NCBI RefSeq assembly: GCF_008704425.1
Contig: NZ_CP023696.1
Location: forward strand, 5,868,501-5,932,500
Source of the DNA: Streptomyces fradiae ATCC 10745 = DSM 40063
Lineage (GTDB): Bacteria > Actinomycetota > Actinomycetes > Streptomycetales > Streptomycetaceae
DNA: 64,000 nucleotides
Direction of reading: 5' to 3'
Part shown: positions 16,182-24,552 of the stretch, in pieces
Position numbering within the stretch: position 1 is the stretch's first letter
How the letters are laid out: every line of letters starts with the position of its first letter
Translations under genes and position numbers: made by a program
The notes under the pieces: generated by a model
What the model saw: the letters and a program-made list of their open reading frames with translations, nothing else
Databases searched by the model: none
Told to the model about the DNA's origin: nothing

Positions 16182-17510
16182 ATGAACAACGCCCTGGTGC
16201 GGACCGTGACGGCGACGGCCGTCGCCGCCCTCGCGGCCCTCTCCCCATGGGCCGCCGGACCCGCCTTCCCCGCGGCCCCCGCCGAGCCCGCGCCGTCCGC
16301 CGCCACCGTCCACATCATCGAGGTCAACGGCACCGAGGCCACCGAGGAGGCGGTCACGCGGCGGGCGCGCGAGATGACCGCCGCCCACGGCGGCACGCTG
16401 CGCCGGGTCTACTTCGCCGCCTCCCAGGCGTTCTCCGTGTCGCTGACCGAGGAGCAGAAGGCCGCCTACTACCGGGACCCCCGCGTCGACTCGATCTCCG
16501 CCGACCGCCTCTACCGGGTCGCCGGGGAGCACCGCCCCGCCCCGGCGCGGGCCGGCGCGCCCGCGGTGCCCGGCACGCCCGCGGGTTCCAGCGGGCCCGC
16601 GGCGTCCGGCGGGATCCAGATCGCCCCGCCCTCCTGGGGCCTGGACCGCGTCGACCAGCGCGACCTGCCGCTCGACCACCTCCACCGCATGCCGCACGGC
16701 TACGGCACCGGTGTGGACGTCTACGTCGTCGACACCGGCGTGCGCGTCACGCACCGGGAGTTCGCGGGCGGCCGGGCGCGCGGCGCCTACGACGCCGTCG
16801 AGCGGCGCGCGGGCGGCGACCGCGACTGCAACGGCCACGGCACCGCCTCGGCGGCCACCGCCGCCGGGCTGTGGACCGGCGTCGCCAAGGGCGCCACCGT
16901 GCGGTCGGTGCGGGCCTTCGGCTGCGACGGCACCGGCACGCTGGAGCACATCATGTCCGCGGTCGACTGGATCACCGCCCACGCCGACCGGCCCTCCGTG
17001 GTCAACCTCGGCTTCTCCGGCGAACCCGGCTCGGTCCTCGACCTCCAGCTCTACGAGATGACCACCCGGGGCATCGCCTACACCGCCGCGGCCGGCAACG
17101 GCGACGCGTCGGGCCGCGGCGTCGAGTCCTGCGAGACGACACCCGCCCGGCAGACCACCGCCATCACCGTCGCCGCCACCGACCGCGGCGACACCCGCCC
17201 GGCCTGGTCCAACTACGGCTACTGCGTCCACCTCTTCGCGCCCGGGACCGACATCACCACGGCCGACGCGCGCGGCGACGCCGCGTACACCAGTCTGACC
17301 GGCACGTCCGCCGCCACCGCCGAGGTGACCGGGGCCGCCGCCGTGTACCTGGCCCGGCACCCCTCCACGACGCCGGTCGAACTCGACCGGGCGCTCCGGT
17401 CCGCCGCCACCGAGGGCCGGATACGGGACGCGGGCCCGGACTCCCCGGACCTCCTGCTGTACACCGGCCCGTCCGGCGGCACGCGGCAGGGGGCCGACGG
17501 TGAGCGCTGA
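16182..17510 (+). CDS. Secreted subtilisin-family (S8) serine protease
   Basis: Exported endopeptidase of 442 residues: signal peptide 1-30, I9-type inhibitor propeptide about 40-115, Ala-Pro linker, then the S8 domain. The catalytic triad is complete: D184 (VVDTGV), H219 (NGHGT), S376 (GTSAATAEVTG), with oxyanion Asn306 (AAGNGD). The usual GTSMAAPHVAG around the serine is altered (Ala-Ala-Thr-Ala-Glu instead of Met-Ala-Ala-Pro-His), which is unusual. Cys pairs (C216, C248, C317, C348) may form disulfides. GAAAGG precedes ATG 16182. The end overlaps the thioredoxin reductase start by 11 bp, so both are probably made from one message. Confidence 0.93.
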   Translation: MNNALVRTVTATAVAALAALSPWAAGPAFPAAPAEPAPSAATVHIIEVNGTEATEEAVTRRAREMTAAHGGTLRRVYFAASQAFSVSLTEEQKAAYYRDPRVDSISADRLYRVAGEHRPAPARAGAPAVPGTPAGSSGPAASGGIQIAPPSWGLDRVDQRDLPLDHLHRMPHGYGTGVDVYVVDTGVRVTHREFAGGRARGAYDAVERRAGGDRDCNGHGTASAATAAGLWTGVAKGATVRSVRAFGCDGTGTLEHIMSAVDWITAHADRPSVVNLGFSGEPGSVLDLQLYEMTTRGIAYTAAAGNGDASGRGVESCETTPARQTTAITVAATDRGDTRPAWSNYGYCVHLFAPGTDITTADARGDAAYTSLTGTSAATAEVTGAAAVYLARHPSTTPVELDRALRSAATEGRIRDAGPDSPDLLLYTGPSGGTRQGADGER

Positions 17511-18492
17511 CGTCCGTAACGTCCTCGTCATCGGCTCGGGCCCCGCCGGCTACACCGCCGCCCTCTACACCGCCCGTGCCGACCTGCGCCCGTTGGTGCT
17601 GCTCGGCGCCGCGGGCGGCGGCGCACTGGCCACCACCACCGAGGTGGAGAACTACCCCGGCTTCCCCGCGGGTGTGCGCGGGCCGGATCTGGTGGACGGC
17701 ATGGCGGCGCAGGCGCAGCGGTTCGGGGCCGAGCTGCTCGGAGCGGAGGCGGTCGCCGTCGAGCTGACCGGCGACGTCAAGAGGGTCGTCGACGGCACGG
17801 GGCGCGAGCACCTCGCCCGGACCGTCGTCATCGCCACCGGGACGCGCGCCCGCACACTCGGCCTGCCCGGGGAGGCCGAACTGACCGGGCACGGCGTCTC
17901 CTCGTGCGCCACCTGCGACGGGTTCTTCTTCCGCGGCCACGACATCGCCGTGGTCGGCGGCGGCGACACCGCCCTGGAGGAGGCGACGTTCCTCAGCCGG
18001 TACGCCCGCACGGTGACGGTCGTCCACCGCCGGGACGAGCTGCGGGCCTCCAAGGTGATGCGGCGGCGCGCCTTCGCCGACCCGAAGGTCTCCTTCGCCT
18101 TCGAGCGGGAGGTGTCGGCCCTCCACGGGGACGCCCGCACGGGCCTGACCGGCCTGACCCTGCGGCACACGGCCACCGGGGCGACGGAGGAGCTGCCGGT
18201 CACGGGGCTCTTCGTCGCCATCGGCCACGATCCGCGCACCGAGCTGTTCACGGGCCGGCTCGCCCTGGACGCCGCCGGGTACGTGCGGGTGGAGGCCCCG
18301 TCGAGCCGCACCGGTGTGCCGGGGGTGTTCGCGGCGGGCGACGTGGCCGACCCCGTCTACCGCCAGGCCGTGACGGCGGCGGGCACGGGATGCGTGGCCG
18401 CGCTGGACGCCGAGCGGTACCTGAGCGGACTCGGCGACCGGGAGCTGTCCGCCCGGTACGGGGAGGCCGCCCTCCCGGGCACGGGGGCGTAG
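17500..18492 (+). CDS. Thioredoxin reductase-like flavoprotein
   Basis: NADPH-dependent disulfide reductase, 330 residues. FAD fold: VLVIGSGPAGYTAALYTA (about residues 8-25); redox pair C136-A-T-C139 (SSCATCDGFF); NADPH fold: VVGGGDTALEEA followed by the HRRDELRASK segment that binds the 2'-phosphate; C-terminal FAASDV-type motif GVFAAGDVADP. This is a canonical TrxB layout, so it should use NADPH, unlike GliT/HlmI dithiol oxidases which lack that site. GTG 17500 overlaps the protease stop. It may be a housekeeping paralogue, or may serve a thiol step of the CDPS cluster. Confidence 0.92.
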   Translation: MSADVRNVLVIGSGPAGYTAALYTARADLRPLVLLGAAGGGALATTTEVENYPGFPAGVRGPDLVDGMAAQAQRFGAELLGAEAVAVELTGDVKRVVDGTGREHLARTVVIATGTRARTLGLPGEAELTGHGVSSCATCDGFFFRGHDIAVVGGGDTALEEATFLSRYARTVTVVHRRDELRASKVMRRRAFADPKVSFAFEREVSALHGDARTGLTGLTLRHTATGATEELPVTGLFVAIGHDPRTELFTGRLALDAAGYVRVEAPSSRTGVPGVFAAGDVADPVYRQAVTAAGTGCVAALDAERYLSGLGDRELSARYGEAALPGTGA

Positions 18493-18583
18493 CCGCCCGC
18501 GCGCGGCCGGATGCGAACCCCCCGGGGAGGCCCCGCCCGGGATCCCCGCGGGCCGCCGCCCGCCCGGGATCTGCCGGAAGGGG

Positions 18584-18615
18584 AGCCCCGTACGGGCGGC
18601 GGCCCGTACGGGGCT
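18584..18615 (+). terminator. Hairpin closing the CDPS cluster
   Basis: Perfect 14-bp stem (agccccgtacgggc / gcccgtacggggct) with a 4-base loop, 92 bp after the reductase stop and before the insertion sequence. Confidence 0.8.
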
Positions 18616-18669
18616 CGCGCCGGAAACGTCCCGTCCAGGGGCTCGCCCCCACCAGGGGCAGCCCCCTAG

Positions 18670-19598
18670 GCACTGTCTGATAATTGATCTTGTGGTGGGT
18701 CGGGGTGAGTTGACGGATGCGGCATGGGAGCGGATAGCGCCCCTGCTGCCTGGTGTTGACGGTCGTGGTCGTCCTTGGCGGGATCACCGGCAGGTGATCA
18801 ACGGGGTGTTGTGGCGGTTGCGGACCGGTGCTCCGTGGCGTGACCTGCCGGAACGCTACGGGCCGTGGCAGACGGTCTATGAACGGTTCGTCCGCTGGGA
18901 GGCGGACGGAACCTGGGCTCGCCTGCTCGAGCAGGCCCAGGTTCGCGACGACTCCGTCGGAGCCGTGGAGTGGACCGTGTCGGTCGACTCCACGATCAGC
19001 CGGGCCCATCAGCACGCCGCCGGTGCCCGCAAAAAGGGGCGGCGGCGGGGGACGAACTGGAAGATCCGGCACGTCCGTCGGCTGGCCAGGCGCTGGGCCG
19101 GTCCCGTGGCGGGCTGACCACCAAGCTCCACCTCGCCTGCGACGGCCGGGGCCTGCCCCTGGCTGTCGTCGTCACGCCAGGCAACGTCAACGACTCCACC
19201 GTCTTCGACACGGTCATGGACGAGCTGAGGGTGCCCCGGACCGGCGCCGGGCGCCCCCGCCTCAGGCCCGATGCGGTCGTCGCGGACAAGGCGTACTCGT
19301 CCCGGGCGATCCGCCAGTCCCTGCGACGCAGAGGCATCCGGGCAGTGATCCCTGAACGGGCGGACCAGAAGGCCAACCGTCTGCGGCGAGGGAAGGCCGG
19401 CGGCAGACCCCCGGCCTTCGACCGCGAGCTTTACAGGGCCCGCAACGTGGTCGAACGCTGCTTCAACCGCCTCAAGCAGTTTCGCGCGATCGCCACCCGC
19501 TTCGACAAACTCGCCACCCGCTACAAGGCCGGAGTCCACCTCGCCGCACTCATCCTCTGGCTCCGCGAACCCAACCAAGATCCTTTGTCAGACAGGAC
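18670..19598 (+). mobile_element. IS5-family insertion sequence with CTAG target duplication
   Basis: A 929-bp element bounded by CTAG direct repeats (18666-18669 and 19599-19602). The imperfect terminal inverted repeats begin gcactgtctgataa on the left and, read inward, gtcctgtctgacaa on the right, matching at roughly 17 of 22 positions. It carries one transposase in two overlapping frames. The intact duplication and open frames suggest a recent, possibly active insertion. It sits in the short space between two convergent transcripts. Confidence 0.9.
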
Positions 19599-19602
19599 CT
19601 AG
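18692..19602 (+). CDS. IS5-family DDE transposase, two frames joined by -1 shift
   Basis: The first frame (GTG 18692 to 19117) gives the N-terminal domain (DAAWERIAPLLPG, then VSVDSTISRAHQHAAGARKKG with the first catalytic Asp). The second (-1) frame ends at 19602 and gives ALGRSRGGLTTKLHLA, VVADKAYSS (second Asp) and RNVVERCFNRLKQFR (Glu). The two match one protein of about 303 residues if translation slips -1 near the aaaaagggg run at 19031-19039. Such -1 slippage is usual in this IS group. The TAG stop is completed by the target duplication: its bases lie outside the element. A real frameshift mutation is the alternative. Confidence 0.88.
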
Positions 19603-20516
19603 GGGAGCAGGCCCGCGCGGCGGGCGGCCACCACCGCCTCCAGCCGGGTGTGCGCGCCCAGCCGGCGCATCGCCGACCGCAGGTAGCCCTTCACCGTCTC
19701 CGGCCGCAGCCCCAGGCGCCGCGCCGCCTCCGCGTTGGTCGCGCCCGTCGCCACCGCCGCCAGCACGTCCACCTCCCGGGGCGCCAGCACCACCGGCGCC
19801 CCGCCGGGCGCCGCACCGGGCATCCCGCCCGGCGCCCCACCGGGGACCGCCCCGCCCGCCGCGGAGGCCAGCCGGCCGCACGCCGCCAGCAGCCGGTCCC
19901 GCACCTCCGGGTCGGCGATGTGCGGGGCCAGCGCGCGCAGCTCCCCGTGCGCCTCCCGCACGGCCTCCCACGCCCCGGGCCCGCCCCCCATCCCGCCCGC
20001 GCCGCCCGGGCCGCGCACTCCGCCCGTACCGGACACCGGGTCCGCGCCGCGGCGCGCCTCGTCCCGTACGACCAGCGCCTGCTCCATGTCGCGCGCCGCC
20101 GCCACCGCCGCGTCCAGCACCCGGTCGCCCAGCGGCTGCGGCGTGCGCAGCGCCCCGTACAGCACGGCCCGCACGTGGCGCCGCACCACCACCGGCACGG
20201 CCAGCACCGACCGCAGGCCCTCCGCGGCGACCGGCTCGTCGTACTCGTGGCTGATGTGGCGCGCCTCCGGGTAGTCCGTCACCGCGCACGGCCGGGCCAG
20301 CGCCATCGCCCGGCCGCCCAGACCGCCGCCGGGGCGGATCGCCAGCCCGCGCAGCACCTCCGAGGAGGTGCCGGACAGCTCCCCGATCCGCAGCGGCGCC
20401 CGCGGCCGCTCGTCGAGCAGCCCGCCGAACGCCACCGGCAGCCCCGTGGCCCGGCGCATCCGCAGCAGCGCCGTCCGCAGCTCCGCCGTGTCACTCCGCC
20501 GTTCACCCACGTGCAC
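19599..20516 (-). CDS. GAF-LuxR transcriptional regulator
   Basis: A 305-residue regulator with an N-terminal GAF-like sensor (about 25-150, including LAVPVVVRRHVRAVLYG), a Gly-Ala-Pro linker, and a C-terminal LuxR HTH (LAPREVDVLAAVATGATNAEAARRL, given here as LAPREVDVLAAVATG plus TNAEAARRLGL, then ETVKGYLRSAMRRLGA). The start is GTG 20516; a GTG two codons later is possible. It is divergent from two acyl-CoA synthetase genes with a perfect 16-bp palindrome between them, so it probably controls them, perhaps in response to a carboxylic acid. Its TAG stop lies in the CTAG duplicated by the IS, so the insertion left the product intact. Confidence 0.9.
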   Translation of the reverse strand: MHVGERRSDTAELRTALLRMRRATGLPVAFGGLLDERPRAPLRIGELSGTSSEVLRGLAIRPGGGLGGRAMALARPCAVTDYPEARHISHEYDEPVAAEGLRSVLAVPVVVRRHVRAVLYGALRTPQPLGDRVLDAAVAAARDMEQALVVRDEARRGADPVSGTGGVRGPGGAGGMGGGPGAWEAVREAHGELRALAPHIADPEVRDRLLAACGRLASAAGGAVPGGAPGGMPGAAPGGAPVVLAPREVDVLAAVATGATNAEAARRLGLRPETVKGYLRSAMRRLGAHTRLEAVVAARRAGLLP

Positions 20517-20536
20517 CGCTCCCGCCCCGCCGCTTC

Positions 20537-20552
20537 ACCCCCGTACGGGGGT
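20537..20552. promoter_or_regulatory. Perfect 16-bp palindrome, probable operator
   Basis: ACCCCCGTACGGGGGT is perfectly self-complementary. It lies 21 bp from the GAF-LuxR start and 63 bp from the acyl-CoA synthetase start. Likely binding site of the divergent LuxR-type regulator. Confidence 0.6.
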
Positions 20553-20615
20553 AGTGAGACCTGCGTCACCGATTACACGATGGCGCGAACCAGTCCCGCA
20601 ATGAGGAGGACGCAG

Positions 20616-22391
20616 ATGTCGGGTAGCGGCGCGACCGAGGAGTTCCGGGCCGCCCGGGACTTCCTGCTACGGCACCGGGAGGACTACGCGGCGGCGTACG
20701 CCGGGTTCACCTGGCCCCGGCCCGCCCGGTTCAACTGGGCGCTGGACTGGTTCGACGCCGTCGCGGAGGGCAACGACAGGACCGCGCTGCACATCGTGGA
20801 GGAGGACGGCACCGAGACGCGGCTCTCCTTCGCCGAGATGGCCGCCCGCTCCGCCCGCGTCGCCAACTGGCTGCGCGACACGCACGGCGTACGGGCCGGT
20901 GACCGGATCATCGTCATGCTCGGCAACCAGGCCGAGCTGTGGGAGACCGCCCTCGCGGCGATGAAGCTGCGGGCCGTCGTCATCCCGGCCACGCCGCTGC
21001 TGGGCCCCGCGGACCTGCGGGACCGGGTCGAGCGCGGCCGGGCCCGGCACGTGATCGTCCGCGCCGCCGACACGGCCAAGTTCGACGAGGTGCCGGGGGA
21101 GTACACCCGGATCGTCGTCGGCGGACCCCAGGCCCCGGGCACCCCGGACGCCCCGAGTACCCCGGGCGCCCCGGGGACGGACGTCCCGGGCGGGGGCGGC
21201 GCCGCGGGCGGCACCGGAGGCCGCGCCTCCCGATGGGCGCCCTACGAGGAGGCGTACGCCGCCTCGCCGGACTTCACCCCGGACGGCCCCACCGACCCCT
21301 CCGACCCCCTGATGCTCTACTTCACCTCCGGCACCACCGCCCGCCCCAAACTGGTGGAGCACACCCACACCTCGTATCCCGTCGGCCACCTCGCGACGAT
21401 GTACTGGATCGGGCTCCGCCCCGGCGACGTGCACCTCAACATCTCCTCGCCGGGCTGGGCCAAGCACGCCTGGTCGAACCTCTTCGCGCCCTGGAACGCC
21501 GAGGCCACCGTCTTCATCCACAACTACACCCGCTTCGACGCCGCCCGCCTCATGGCCGAGATGGACCGGCACGGCGTCACGAGCTTCTGCGCGCCGCCGA
21601 CCGTGTGGCGCATGCTCATCCAGGCCGACCTGAGCGCGCTGCGCACCCCGCCCCGCGAGGTCGTCGCCGCCGGCGAACCGCTGAACCCGGAGGTCATCGC
21701 GGCCGTGCGGCGCGCCTGGGGGGTCACCGTCCGCGACGGCTTCGGGCAGACCGAGACGGCCGTGCAGATCTCCAACAGCCCCGGCCAGCCCCTCAAGCCG
21801 GGTTCCATGGGACGGCCCAGCCCCGGCTTCCGCGTCGAACTGCTCGACCCCGCCACGGGCCGGCCCGGCGCCGACGAGGGGGAGATCGCCCTCGACCTGT
21901 CGGCCGCCCCCGTCGGGGTGATGGCCGGCTACCACGGCGACCCCGGCCGCACCGCGGAGGCGATGGCGGGCGGGTACTACCGGACCGGCGACATCGGCTC
22001 CCGCGACGCCGACGGCTACCTGACGTACGTGGGGCGCAGCGACGACGTCTTCAAGAGCTCCGACTACAAGATCTCGCCCTTCGAGCTGGAGAGCGCCCTC
22101 CTCGAGCACGAGGCCGTCGCCGAGGCCGCCGTCGTCCCGGCCCCCGACCCCCTCCGGCTCACCGTGCCCAAGGCGTACGTCGTCCTCGCCGACGGCTGGG
22201 AGCCCGGCCCCGACACGGCGAAGGCGCTGTTCGCCCACGCCCGGACGGTCCTCGCCCCGTACAAGCGGGTCCGGCGCATCGAGTTCGCCGAGCTGCCCAA
22301 GACCGTCTCCGGCAAGATCCGCCGCGTCGAGCTGCGCCGCCTCACCGAGCAGGGATCGACCGCCGAGTACCGCGAGGAGGACTTCCGATGA
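20616..22391 (+). CDS. Acyl-CoA synthetase (AMP-binding, medium-chain/benzoate-CoA ligase-like)
   Basis: Activates a carboxylic acid as acyl-AMP and then acyl-CoA, in the cytoplasm. The 591-residue product has the P-loop YFTSGTTARPKLVEHTH (about 234-250), the A5-type motif DGFGQTETAVQ, the hinge YRTGDIGSRDADGYLTYVGR, the SSDYKISPFELE segment and the C-terminal catalytic Lys in KTVSGKIRR. GAGGAGGA 6 bases before ATG 20616 fixes the start. A Pro-Gly-Ala insert at about residues 172-205 is unusual. It overlaps the next gene by ATGA. Similar proteins act on aromatic or medium-chain acids; the substrate is not certain. Confidence 0.92.
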   Translation: MSGSGATEEFRAARDFLLRHREDYAAAYAGFTWPRPARFNWALDWFDAVAEGNDRTALHIVEEDGTETRLSFAEMAARSARVANWLRDTHGVRAGDRIIVMLGNQAELWETALAAMKLRAVVIPATPLLGPADLRDRVERGRARHVIVRAADTAKFDEVPGEYTRIVVGGPQAPGTPDAPSTPGAPGTDVPGGGGAAGGTGGRASRWAPYEEAYAASPDFTPDGPTDPSDPLMLYFTSGTTARPKLVEHTHTSYPVGHLATMYWIGLRPGDVHLNISSPGWAKHAWSNLFAPWNAEATVFIHNYTRFDAARLMAEMDRHGVTSFCAPPTVWRMLIQADLSALRTPPREVVAAGEPLNPEVIAAVRRAWGVTVRDGFGQTETAVQISNSPGQPLKPGSMGRPSPGFRVELLDPATGRPGADEGEIALDLSAAPVGVMAGYHGDPGRTAEAMAGGYYRTGDIGSRDADGYLTYVGRSDDVFKSSDYKISPFELESALLEHEAVAEAAVVPAPDPLRLTVPKAYVVLADGWEPGPDTAKALFAHARTVLAPYKRVRRIEFAELPKTVSGKIRRVELRRLTEQGSTAEYREEDFR

Positions 22392-24031
22392 CCGTCCCGT
22401 CCGCGCCCGTTCCCTCCGCCCGCCTCTCCTACGCGCACGGCACCGGCGGCACGCCGCTGCTCGGCCACACGATCGGCGCCGACCTGGCCCGCGCCGTGGA
22501 GCGCTTCCCCGACCGGGAGGCGCTGGTCGACGTGGCGTCCGGGCGCCGCTGGACGTACGCCGCGTTCGGCGCCGCCGTGGACGAGGTGGCCCGCGCCCTC
22601 GTCGCGTCCGGCGTGGAGCGCGGCGACCGGGTGGGCATCTGGGCCGTCAACTGCCCGGAGTGGGTGCTCGTCCAGTACGCCACCGCCCGCGTCGGCGCCG
22701 TCATGGTCAACATCAATCCCGCCTACCGCGCCCACGAGCTGGCCTACGTCCTCAACCAGGCCGGGGTCCGCCTCCTCGTCGCGTCCCTGGCCCACAAGGC
22801 GAGCGACTACCGGGCGATGGCCGAGCAGGTCCGGGGCGACTGCCCGGCGCTGCGCGAGACCGTCCACATCGGCGACGCCTCCTGGGACGCGTTCCTCGCC
22901 CGCGCCGCCCCCCACCACGCGGCGGAGGTCGCCGCCCGCGAGGCGCTGCTCTCCTGCGACGACCCGGTCGACATCCAGTACACCTCCGGCACCACCGGCT
23001 TCCCGAAGGGTGCCACCCTCTCCCACCACAACATCCTCAACAACGGCTTCTTCGTGGGGGAGACGCTCGGCTACACCGAGCACGACCGGATCTGCCTGCC
23101 GGTGCCGTTCTACCACTGCTTCGGCATGGTCATGGGGAACCTCGCGGCCACCTCCCACGGGGCGTGCGTCGTCATCCCCGCGCCCTCCTTCGACCCGGCC
23201 GCCACCCTGCGCGCCGTCGAACAGGAGCGCTGCACCTCCCTCTACGGGGTGCCCACCATGTTCATCGCCGAGCTGGACCTGCCCGACTTCGCCGCGTACG
23301 ACCTCTCCTCCCTCCGCACCGGGATCATGGCCGGGTCTCCCTGCCCGGTGGAGGTGATGAAGCGGGTCGTCGCCGAGATGAACATGGCGGAGGTGTCCAT
23401 CTGCTACGGCATGACGGAGACCTCGCCGGTGTCCACGCAGACCCGCCGCGACGACGACCTGGAGCGCCGCACCTCCACGGTCGGCCGCGTCCTGCCGCAC
23501 GTCGAGGTGAAGATCGTCGACCCGGTCGGCGGCGCCACCCTGCCGCGCGGCGAGGCGGGCGAGCTGTGCACCCGCGGGTACGGGGTGATGCTCGGCTACT
23601 GGGACGACCCGGAGCGCACCGCCGAGGCCGTCGACGCCGGCCGCTGGATGCACACCGGCGACCTGGCAGTGATGCGCGAGGACGGCTACGTCCAGATCGT
23701 CGGCCGCATCAAGGACATGATCATCCGGGGCGGCGAGAACATCTACCCGAGGGAGATCGAGGAGTTCCTGTACGGCCATCCGAAGGTGGCGGACGTGCAG
23801 GTCGTCGGCGTCCCCGACGAGCGCTACGGCGAGGAGGTCCTGGCCTGCGTCATCCCGCGCGACCCGGCCGACCCGCCGACGTACGAGGAGCTGGCCGCCC
23901 ACTGCCGCGACCGGCTCGCCCACTACAAGGTCCCGCGCCGGGTGGAGATCCTGGACGCCTTCCCGATGACGGTGAGCGGCAAGGTGCGCAAGGTGGAGCT
24001 GCGCGAGCGGTACGGCAGGCGCCCCGACTGA
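22388..24031 (+). CDS. Long-chain-type acyl-CoA synthetase (FadD-like)
   Basis: A second ANL-family ligase of 547 residues, translationally coupled to the first by ATGA. Motifs: QYTSGTTGFPKGATLSHHN (about 197-215), CYGMTETSPVS, MHTGDLAVMREDGYVQIVGR, the IIRGGENIYPREIEE hinge and MTVSGKVRK with the catalytic Lys. It resembles the FadD/acyl-CoA synthetase group used in fatty-acid catabolism. Two ligases in one operon suggest handling of related acids under one regulator. No beta-oxidation gene follows; the next gene is convergent, 11 bp away. Confidence 0.92.
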   Translation: MTVPSAPVPSARLSYAHGTGGTPLLGHTIGADLARAVERFPDREALVDVASGRRWTYAAFGAAVDEVARALVASGVERGDRVGIWAVNCPEWVLVQYATARVGAVMVNINPAYRAHELAYVLNQAGVRLLVASLAHKASDYRAMAEQVRGDCPALRETVHIGDASWDAFLARAAPHHAAEVAAREALLSCDDPVDIQYTSGTTGFPKGATLSHHNILNNGFFVGETLGYTEHDRICLPVPFYHCFGMVMGNLAATSHGACVVIPAPSFDPAATLRAVEQERCTSLYGVPTMFIAELDLPDFAAYDLSSLRTGIMAGSPCPVEVMKRVVAEMNMAEVSICYGMTETSPVSTQTRRDDDLERRTSTVGRVLPHVEVKIVDPVGGATLPRGEAGELCTRGYGVMLGYWDDPERTAEAVDAGRWMHTGDLAVMREDGYVQIVGRIKDMIIRGGENIYPREIEEFLYGHPKVADVQVVGVPDERYGEEVLACVIPRDPADPPTYEELAAHCRDRLAHYKVPRRVEILDAFPMTVSGKVRKVELRERYGRRPD

Positions 24032-24042
24032 CCGGCCGCCCC

Positions 24043-24549
24043 TCAGCGCAGGTCGCGGCGCATGCAGACACGCGGCCAGCGGTCCAGGCCGTGGTCCGCC
24101 TCCGCGCGCCGGATCGCGCGCAGCCCGTCGGTCAGCTCCGTGTCGGCGAGCACCCGGAAGCCGAGCCGCGCGTAGTACGGGGCGTTCCACGGCACGTCCG
24201 TGAAGGTCGTCAGGGTCAGCGCCGGCACGCCGCGGGCCGTCGCGTCCGCCGCCAGCTCCTCGATCAGGGCGCGGCCCAGGCCCCGGCGGGCGGCGTCCGG
24301 GTGGACGGTGACCTGCTCGACGTGGGCGGCGCCGTCCACCTCGTCCCAGACCAGGTAGGCGACGGGGCGCCCGGCCCGCTCCGCGACGCGGGCGCGGCCG
24401 GCCGCCCGGTACGCCTCCAGGGTCTCCAGCGGCGGGGGGTCGTCGTCGGCGACGGCGGCCATGCCGAGCGCCCGGAACGGCTCGCCCGCCGCGCGCTCGA
24501 TCTCCTGGAGGAGCGGCAGGTCCTCGGGGCGGGCGGATCGCAGGAGCAT
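24043..24549 (-). CDS. GNAT-family N-acetyltransferase
   Basis: A 168-residue acetyl-CoA-dependent acyltransferase. The acetyl-CoA site is visible as VEQVTVHPDAARRGLGRALIEELA (motif A, core RRGLGRA at about 88-94), followed by TLTTFTDVPWNAPYYARLGF (motif B). The substrate is unknown; many such proteins act on small amines or antibiotics. ATG 24549 is 4 bases after the stop of the next leftward gene's coding region, so both are probably co-transcribed. Confidence 0.9.
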   Translation of the reverse strand: MLLRSARPEDLPLLQEIERAAGEPFRALGMAAVADDDPPPLETLEAYRAAGRARVAERAGRPVAYLVWDEVDGAAHVEQVTVHPDAARRGLGRALIEELAADATARGVPALTLTTFTDVPWNAPYYARLGFRVLADTELTDGLRAIRRAEADHGLDRWPRVCMRRDLR

Positions 24550-24552
24550 CGC

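Noticed and set aside
17500..18492. Dithiol oxidase of the GliT/HlmI type for a disulfide-bridged diketopiperazine
   Set aside because: The NADPH-binding segment (GGGDTA and HRRDELRAS) is intact, which GliT-type oxidases lack; I therefore call it thioredoxin reductase-like and keep the disulfide idea only as a weak inference.
18692..19117. First transposase frame as an independent gene
   Set aside because: It lacks the second and third catalytic acids, which lie in the -1 frame; one frameshifted transposase explains both.
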